From Gliomastix tumulicola (taxonomy: Eukaryota > Ascomycota > Sordariomycetes > Hypocreales > Bionectriaceae): DNA of 64,000 bases. The position numbers and the translations under genes are program-made. The notes below the pieces were generated by a model, which was not told where the DNA came from, did no database searches, and saw only the letters and a list, made by a program, of their open reading frames with translations. Location of the stretch: assembly GCA_001599755.1 (NCBI GenBank), contig BCHX01000013.1, forward strand, positions 46,358 through 110,357, written 5' to 3'. Shown in pieces: positions 58,870 through 64,000 of this stretch (position 1 is the stretch's first letter; each line of letters opens with the position of its first letter).

Positions 58870-61097
58870 GGAGAGAACGAGGATTCTGCGCGTGTAATGA
58901 AGGCTCGTTGGGTTTGGACGGGAGTATGGGAGCCTTGGTAGTCACACGAGACGTGGATGGCGGATGTCCTCTTCATTATTCTAAAGCATAAACGAAGGTT
59001 AGCAGACCCCATGTATACCTTGAAGCATACCATTATAAGCTTGGCTATTAAGAGCGGGCCTTGGCTAGCTTTTCCCCTCTTTCCCTTATTTCTTCCGTTT
59101 GTGTCTTCTGTGACGTAAGTTGAAGAACGCCTTACAGATCTCGGATGACCCATCGACCCTGATGACCATGCCCTCGTATGTCGCAGGGCAGCGCCTATTT
59201 GATGGTGGTCAGATTCTCCCACGGGAAGGCGATCCACCAGGGCACCTTATATCCGAGCGTATGGCGGTTTCGCCTGCCTGTGATCAATGTACCTTCCACG
59301 ACTTAGCATCATACGCAGTTCACACCGCCACTACAGCTCAATGCGCCCCCTGAACCAACTTGACGAGCTGTCCTGACCGGCCTCCTGCAGATATAGGATA
59401 GCGACCCGGGCTAATAGTACTGGCGTATCATGTAAAACAGCAGCCGATTAGGGGCCGCCAGGTCTAGAACCATTCAAGGTCCCTCCGGAATTGCAAACGG
59501 AAGCATGAGCGTGAGCGCGAGCGCGTACGGGCCACGACGATGGTAGAGGCTAGGTTACAAGCGATCTTTATACCAAAGGGTCAATCAAGCTTTCGCACCT
59601 TGGGCAGAAGAGCGTAGCTGGTGGACGGCCTTAAGGATGGCCTTCTTCATGAGGCTTCCGCCGCCGGCGGGATGCTACGGGGGACTCGGCTGCCTCATAA
59701 ACCACTCAATAGACATCTCGCTAGACTTGCATGAAACCAATACTACTAGAACACCACACACTACACAAGTGATCAACTCTCCCTAGCAAGCAGCCAGGGA
59801 GAAATCGCAAACAAGGCAGAAGATGATCTTGATAGAACCCTTTTCATAGCTTACCTATGGACAAAATAACCTATGGACAAATAACCTAGACTAAGCCAAG
59901 GCGACCGGGCACAACGGTGAGAAAGAAAAGGCTTTGAGTTTGGGTTTTCAGCTGTAATTCAGAAATACACCATGCCACTACTGCAGCTTTGACAGACACT
60001 TTTTGCCTATAGCCTACAGTACGCCCCCTTCAAAGTATCCCACACGCCGATGAGTTTTTTTTTTTTTGCTTTTGAATACCTTCGTGGATTTGGCAAACCT
60101 AAACTTGACGAAGGGTAGTACGACATCAGGCTGGCCTCACCTCGTCCCACACATCGTGGCCGCCTTGGTCGACACCCTGCCATGCGCCGACCCGTTGCAC
60201 ACCAATACCCCAATGACGGCCGAACCGACACCGGCCAAGTCCGCCCCAAGGTCCTCACGGCCGGACCCCGCCAACAAGCCCCCCCAATCACCGTCACCAT
60301 CCACAGCCGCTCCTTGCGCCGGAACCAGGTCGAACAAGCTACACAATGGAAGAAGATACACAATGGAATCCAGACCTTTCCTTCGTCCATCTAGGTCATG
60401 AGCCTCTACCCACCGAGCCATCAGTGTACGCCCCTAGAGGATCTGGCTTTGCTTTGCTTTTGCTCTACTTCTCCCGTGGCATGTAGGTAGAACACAGATT
60501 TCTTTGTTGATTCTTTGTTTGTATGGTTCTCAGGTGCCCTGTACGGGCGCGCCACGTGCTGAGCCACTCCTTCTAGCCGCTGTTATCTAAGCTGCCCAGA
60601 TGTCCAGCTCTACAGACTACTACGAACACCATCGAGCATATCGTTGGCTCAAAGGCGCTCCTCATCGATTCCTGCCCCCCGCCAGCCGGTCAACTAGGTG
60701 CAGCATGGGGTCTGCTGCACTGGTGAGGCCCTAGTAGGATCCATCTACATCCTAAGGCGGCTCGTACGTAACCCCAGTCGGTAGCGAGGTGCGGTCACTC
60801 ATCGCTACTGTCCGTGGATGCAGTCACATGACCTTTTTCCCTGTATAAGGTAATAACCAAGCTGGATTTCATGTGGAGACTAGACAACGAATAATCAATC
60901 AACACCTTTGAACTATCGAACTGCATTGTCGGCTACGAAACGGCCGATCCGGTCTGAAATCTTGTGTTCCTTGATGACTTGCAGCGGGGACATCTGCTAT
61001 CCTTTTTTCCGCTACAGATCGAACGATAGTGAGATGTAACTTCGACTATTGAGCGCCTCTTGCTGTAATCTATCCATCCTCGCCTCGAGAGAATTCA
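58870..61097. other. No supported gene (2.2 kb)
   Basis: Downstream of the 380-aa gene. It contains a 13-base T run (60055-60067) and a short tandem duplication of ACCTATGGACAAA (about 59852-59885). Open frames around 60007-60421 overlap on both strands without motifs. Positions 60840-60960 have a TATAAGG-like word and an A-rich segment such as a retroelement LTR may have, but no paired ends were found. Confidence 0.45.
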
Positions 61098-61610
61098 TCA
61101 CCCACTGGCGAATCGTTGACGCTGCCTTTGGAGGAAACACACCAAGGGTGGAAACAGATAGAAGAGCAGGTCGCGGAAGTAGTCATTTTCCACCGGAGGG
61201 GAAGCAATGCGACAGCAGACCAGCCAGCGGACGAGCGGTTCCTTGAGCTCATCCAAGCGGCGGGAAAAGATGATCGACTTCATGTCTTAGTACTCAGAGA
61301 TCGAGGGCTGGCTCGACTTTACCGACTCTCCCCGAACGCTCTTACGTTCCCCGGTAGTCTTGCTGATATCACGCTCCAGATGAGGATGATCGAGCGCTGT
61401 TGAATGGCCACTCGATATTGCTGGGAGGTCTTGTTGGCGCCGCTGGTTTTCGCAGAGACAGCAGTACCAGACACGTTTCTCATCCTTTCTTGACTTCTGA
61501 AACCGCAAACCCAGTCCGTCCAAATCTAGTCTGATGCTAGTCATTGAAGTTCGGGCTAAGGGCTGTAACTCGGGCTCGTTGGGGTTGCCCCTCGTGGTGT
61601 GCGGGACCAA
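61098..61610 (-). pseudogene. hAT transposase relic 6 (N-terminal fragment)
   Basis: Minus strand. The upstream part reads VWYCCLCENQ, a C-x2-C pair of a BED-like zinc finger, followed by a diverged histidine region (STALDHPHLERD). In a second frame comes KEPLVRWLVCCRIASPPVEN then DYFRDLLFYLFPPL, the post-finger segment that in hAT proteins pairs a W-x-V motif with VExxxFRxLL. The two parts are separated by a stop and a frame change near 61285. Nothing of the catalytic core follows. It differs in sequence from relics 1-5. Confidence 0.6.
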
Positions 61611-63190
61611 AAATGGTCAAGAAAATCATCGTCGGAACACTCTCGCCAACCGGGGGGATTGGGCAAGGAAACGTTTGGCGAGTTGCCGTTGCGGATCTCC
61701 TGCGGGCCAGTTAGACGCAGTGTCTGCCCGCGAAGCTACAGGTTATGTGAGACTCACCCGGTCGCCGTTCTTAGCGGGGGGGGGGACCCTAGCTGTGGCC
61801 TGGCTGTAAGATAGGTGGCGGGCGTCGGAAGCTGTAGCTGCAGCTGCCCCGGTAGGGCTTTCTGTTCCCTCATCTATGAGGCCTGTGCCGTTTTGAGTCT
61901 GCTCCAATCCAGGCATAATGGCATGCGTGACCTTAATTCGAACAGTGAAGGGTCCAGCTGCTAAGCTGAACTGTGTAGCCCGGAGTTGGTCGAAATCCAG
62001 CCTCACCGTGACGCCGTAATGCATTAACTCGACGGCATGACGTTGGGCTGGGTCATGTCGGCGCTTCCGCCGGCCCCTTTGCCGCTCAGGGCGGCGCCCA
62101 TGCGCGCTCGTAGGGCTATGGGCGCGGTCGTGTGGCATTGTGCGCGGCTTGAAGAATGACGGGGCTTCCAGAGGGCGAAAAGGGCTTTGATGGCCAAAAG
62201 GCAGAGGCTGAGGTACATACACTTTCTCGGGCGGCCATGGCTATCAATGCAGTTTTGTACCTGCCTCTTCCATCCATATTTTTGGCACGGCCTGAACTAG
62301 CCGCAAGTGGCCGATGACAAGTTGTGGCGGGTTGCTGGCTGCCCCCGTGGCCTCCGCCCCTAGGATGGAGCGGTCCACAGCAACCCACCCTGTCCGGGCC
62401 GTAGGCGCGCACCGAAAGTCATGCGCCGAGGCTCCCATGGGCGCTCGTACGATAGGGCCGCGAGGCTCGGGGCTCCGCGCCAAGCGATCCTTAGCCGGCT
62501 CACCGATACGTAGAACGGAGGGATGAGCCAGGGCCGGCGGATGCCGGGGGTAGGGGTGGTGGCGAATGGGGATTAGGGCTGGGAGGAGGGTGGGTGAATG
62601 AAGTATCATGTTCACTTAGCCAAGGTCACCTCAGAGGGCCACGTGCGTCCAGCTGCGCACACTTCGACGCTCTTGTGGGGAGGCAATTCACCGTCACGTT
62701 CGATGTCGAATCCGCTCCCTTCGTGCCTGGGTCGGGGGTTGGCACCGGCCGAGCACATCGAACCGAATGCCAGGCTTCACCGAATCCGTGATCGAGATTC
62801 AATGGGATGAATGGCAAAGCAAGGCATCACGCTGGGGGGTCACCATGGACTGACTCGGTCGATACATCATAGGAGATGCAGCCATGTGATGCAAGATTTA
62901 TGGGCGGGAACCCCGCCAGGCTGAAAAGGTATGACACGACGTAAGATCGCATACGCCATTCGTCCTCCACACCATGCATATTTTGATTTGATGCTGAGTA
63001 TGCTTTACGGCATCAGGGCGCAGCAGCCTTGGGCAAGCCAGCAGCTGCGCGGAGGACGGAAAAGGGGTTGATGCTTCAGAGCTCCGTCCTGGCCATGCTC
63101 CAGAGAGGTCGTGTCGTTGATCTCATTGTCCGCCGGAGGGCCGATGCGAAGTCTTCCTGCCAGCCCAGCGGCACGGTCGAGCCAGCCCTC
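61611..63190. other. No firmly supported gene
   Basis: A 159-codon minus-strand frame (61743-62222) includes a stretch that looks protein-like (MHYGVTVRLDFDQLRATQFS then FTVRIKVTHAIMPG), but it lacks a clear start, family or partner exons. It could be an exon of an unrecognised gene. The rest shows only short frames. Confidence 0.35.
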
Positions 63191-63292
63191 TATGCCTTCG
63201 CCTCCTCTATGCCTTCGCCTCCTCTATGCCTTCGCCTCCTCTACGCCTTCGCCTCCTCTATGCCTTCGCCTCCTCTATGCCTTTGCCTCCTC
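63191..63292. repeat. Six copies of a 17-bp tandem repeat
   Basis: TATGCCTTCGCCTCCTC repeated six times (starts 63191, 63208, 63225, 63242, 63259 and 63276), with single-base variants in copies 4 and 6. Because 17 is not a multiple of three, every frame passes through all three translations, giving open but meaningless frames. Confidence 0.95.
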
Positions 63293-63521
63293 TGGGGCCT
63301 CCCTTACTCATCATTCTCATCGGTCCTAGCGATCGCCACAAATCCTCCCCTTTTCGGCCCGTAGGCCATGGCCCGCACGCAGAGAGCGAGGATGCGTCTA
63401 GCACAACGATCATATTGCTCCTGAGAATAGAAGTTTTGGTCCGTTATAAGCGACTTCACGCAGGTAGGGCCGGAGCTGACGTCCCGCTAGACCAGGTGCT
63501 TTGCCAAGTGTCAGTCGTGTT

Positions 63522-64000
63522 TTATGGGACATACTGCCATAGGCGGCGCCTCTCTAGCGAAAACCATCGTGTAACGGCCTCTGCCTCCGTCACCCACTGC
63601 GCCGCGTCCGCGCCGAAAGCAGCGTTGACCGCTTTGACGAGGCCAGCAAATGACCAAGCCGTGATGGGAGCTAGTTCTAAATGGTCTTGGTCAAGGTCCA
63701 CCAGAGAGTAGGCTTGATCGTGTTTCAGTGGCATGATCAACCTCCAAGGCGCGTCCGCCGATGTGACCGTGATGATGCCGCCCCCAGCATTGACGAGGCC
63801 AAAGTTCCACGCACGCCGTCCGTCCTGCCTTCGGATATACGGCCGGATCAGCGACTGGCCCTCGTACTCGTGGACGAGGTCGGACGCGATTCGGGTGTCC
63901 TTGGTGTTGAGAGAGCCGGTGCTGATGAGGAGATCGAGGATGGTGGGTAAGATGGACACACTGGTCACGTTAGCCTCGTGCTGATAGCGAGGCAGACGTG
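63522..64000 (-). CDS. C-terminal part of a fungal sulfatase-family protein (partial)
   Basis: Minus strand, open from the right edge of the window to the stop at 63522-63524, so the N-terminal and catalytic parts lie outside. The visible ~159 residues include VSILPTILDLLISTGSLNTK, VHEYEGQSLIRPYIRR, AWNFGLVNAGGGIITVTSAD and a C-terminal VTRWFSLERRRLW. From memory of the family these are conserved in the C-terminal region of large fungal sulfatase-domain (PF00884) membrane proteins. Sulfatases hydrolyse sulfate or related esters; the active-site Cys/Ser motif is not in view, so activity cannot be judged. No stop or frameshift was seen. It is the only gene at the right edge and appears to leave the repeat-rich zone. 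Confidence 0.6.
   Translation of the reverse strand, partial: RLPRYQHEANVTSVSILPTILDLLISTGSLNTKDTRIASDLVHEYEGQSLIRPYIRRQDGRRAWNFGLVNAGGGIITVTSADAPWRLIMPLKHDQAYSLVDLDQDHLELAPITAWSFAGLVKAVNAAFGADAAQWVTEAEAVTRWFSLERRRLWQYVP

Noticed and set aside
60007..60421. Open frames of 94-127 codons on both strands
   Set aside because: Overlapping, no motif, and one begins in a poly-T/poly-A run.
63029..63364. 111-codon frame containing LYAFASS repeats
   Set aside because: Produced by the 17-bp tandem repeat, which keeps all frames open.

Overview
The window looks like a repeat-rich, poorly conserved part of a filamentous ascomycete genome. The evidence is short introns (54-68 bp where both splice sites are convincing), several with a CTAAC-like branch site, a fungal giant DUF6606/DUF3638/DUF3645 protein, fungal-type hAT and Tad-like transposon relics, and a long AT-rich block of the kind left by RIP (repeat-induced C-to-T point mutation). 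I cannot name the species; Hypocreales would fit but is only a guess.

Layout. Positions 1-490 are a GC-normal edge without a recognisable gene. Positions ~491-25827 are one very AT-rich, gene-free block holding a 100-N scaffold gap inside an octamer repeat, a clean solo LTR with target duplication (2758-2910), a GC-normal relic of a zinc-finger-like coding sequence (6013-6273) and a decayed tandem repeat of about 198 bp (13105-14610). At 25828 the composition switches abruptly, exactly at the outer end of a ~225-bp inverted repeat whose partner ends at 30130. Between the two lies a Tad/LINE-like retrotransposon that has lost its reverse transcriptase but keeps an intact RNase H reading frame.

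Positions 30675-40113 (minus) carry the best gene: a three-exon gene for a 3,109-residue protein with a Walker-A-like motif and a DEAH-like motif. From about 41.7 kb to 61.6 kb the DNA is a graveyard of at least six different hAT transposase relics in both orientations. They are broken by stops, frameshifts, internal deletions and in one case a nested solo LTR whose removal restores the reading frame. A related solo LTR lies beside the 3' end of the giant gene. Two arrays of a ~42-bp GC-rich minisatellite (47250-48085 and 56385-57160) bracket relics 4 and 5; the first array changes orientation internally.

A second intact gene (57672-58869, plus, one intron) encodes an unrecognised 380-residue protein with a basic nuclear-localisation-like stretch. 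The right edge holds the C-terminal part of a probable fungal sulfatase-family protein running off the window (63522-64000, minus). No convincing tRNA, rRNA or CRISPR array was seen. The three protein genes do not form an obvious pathway; they look like single genes surviving among transposon debris.
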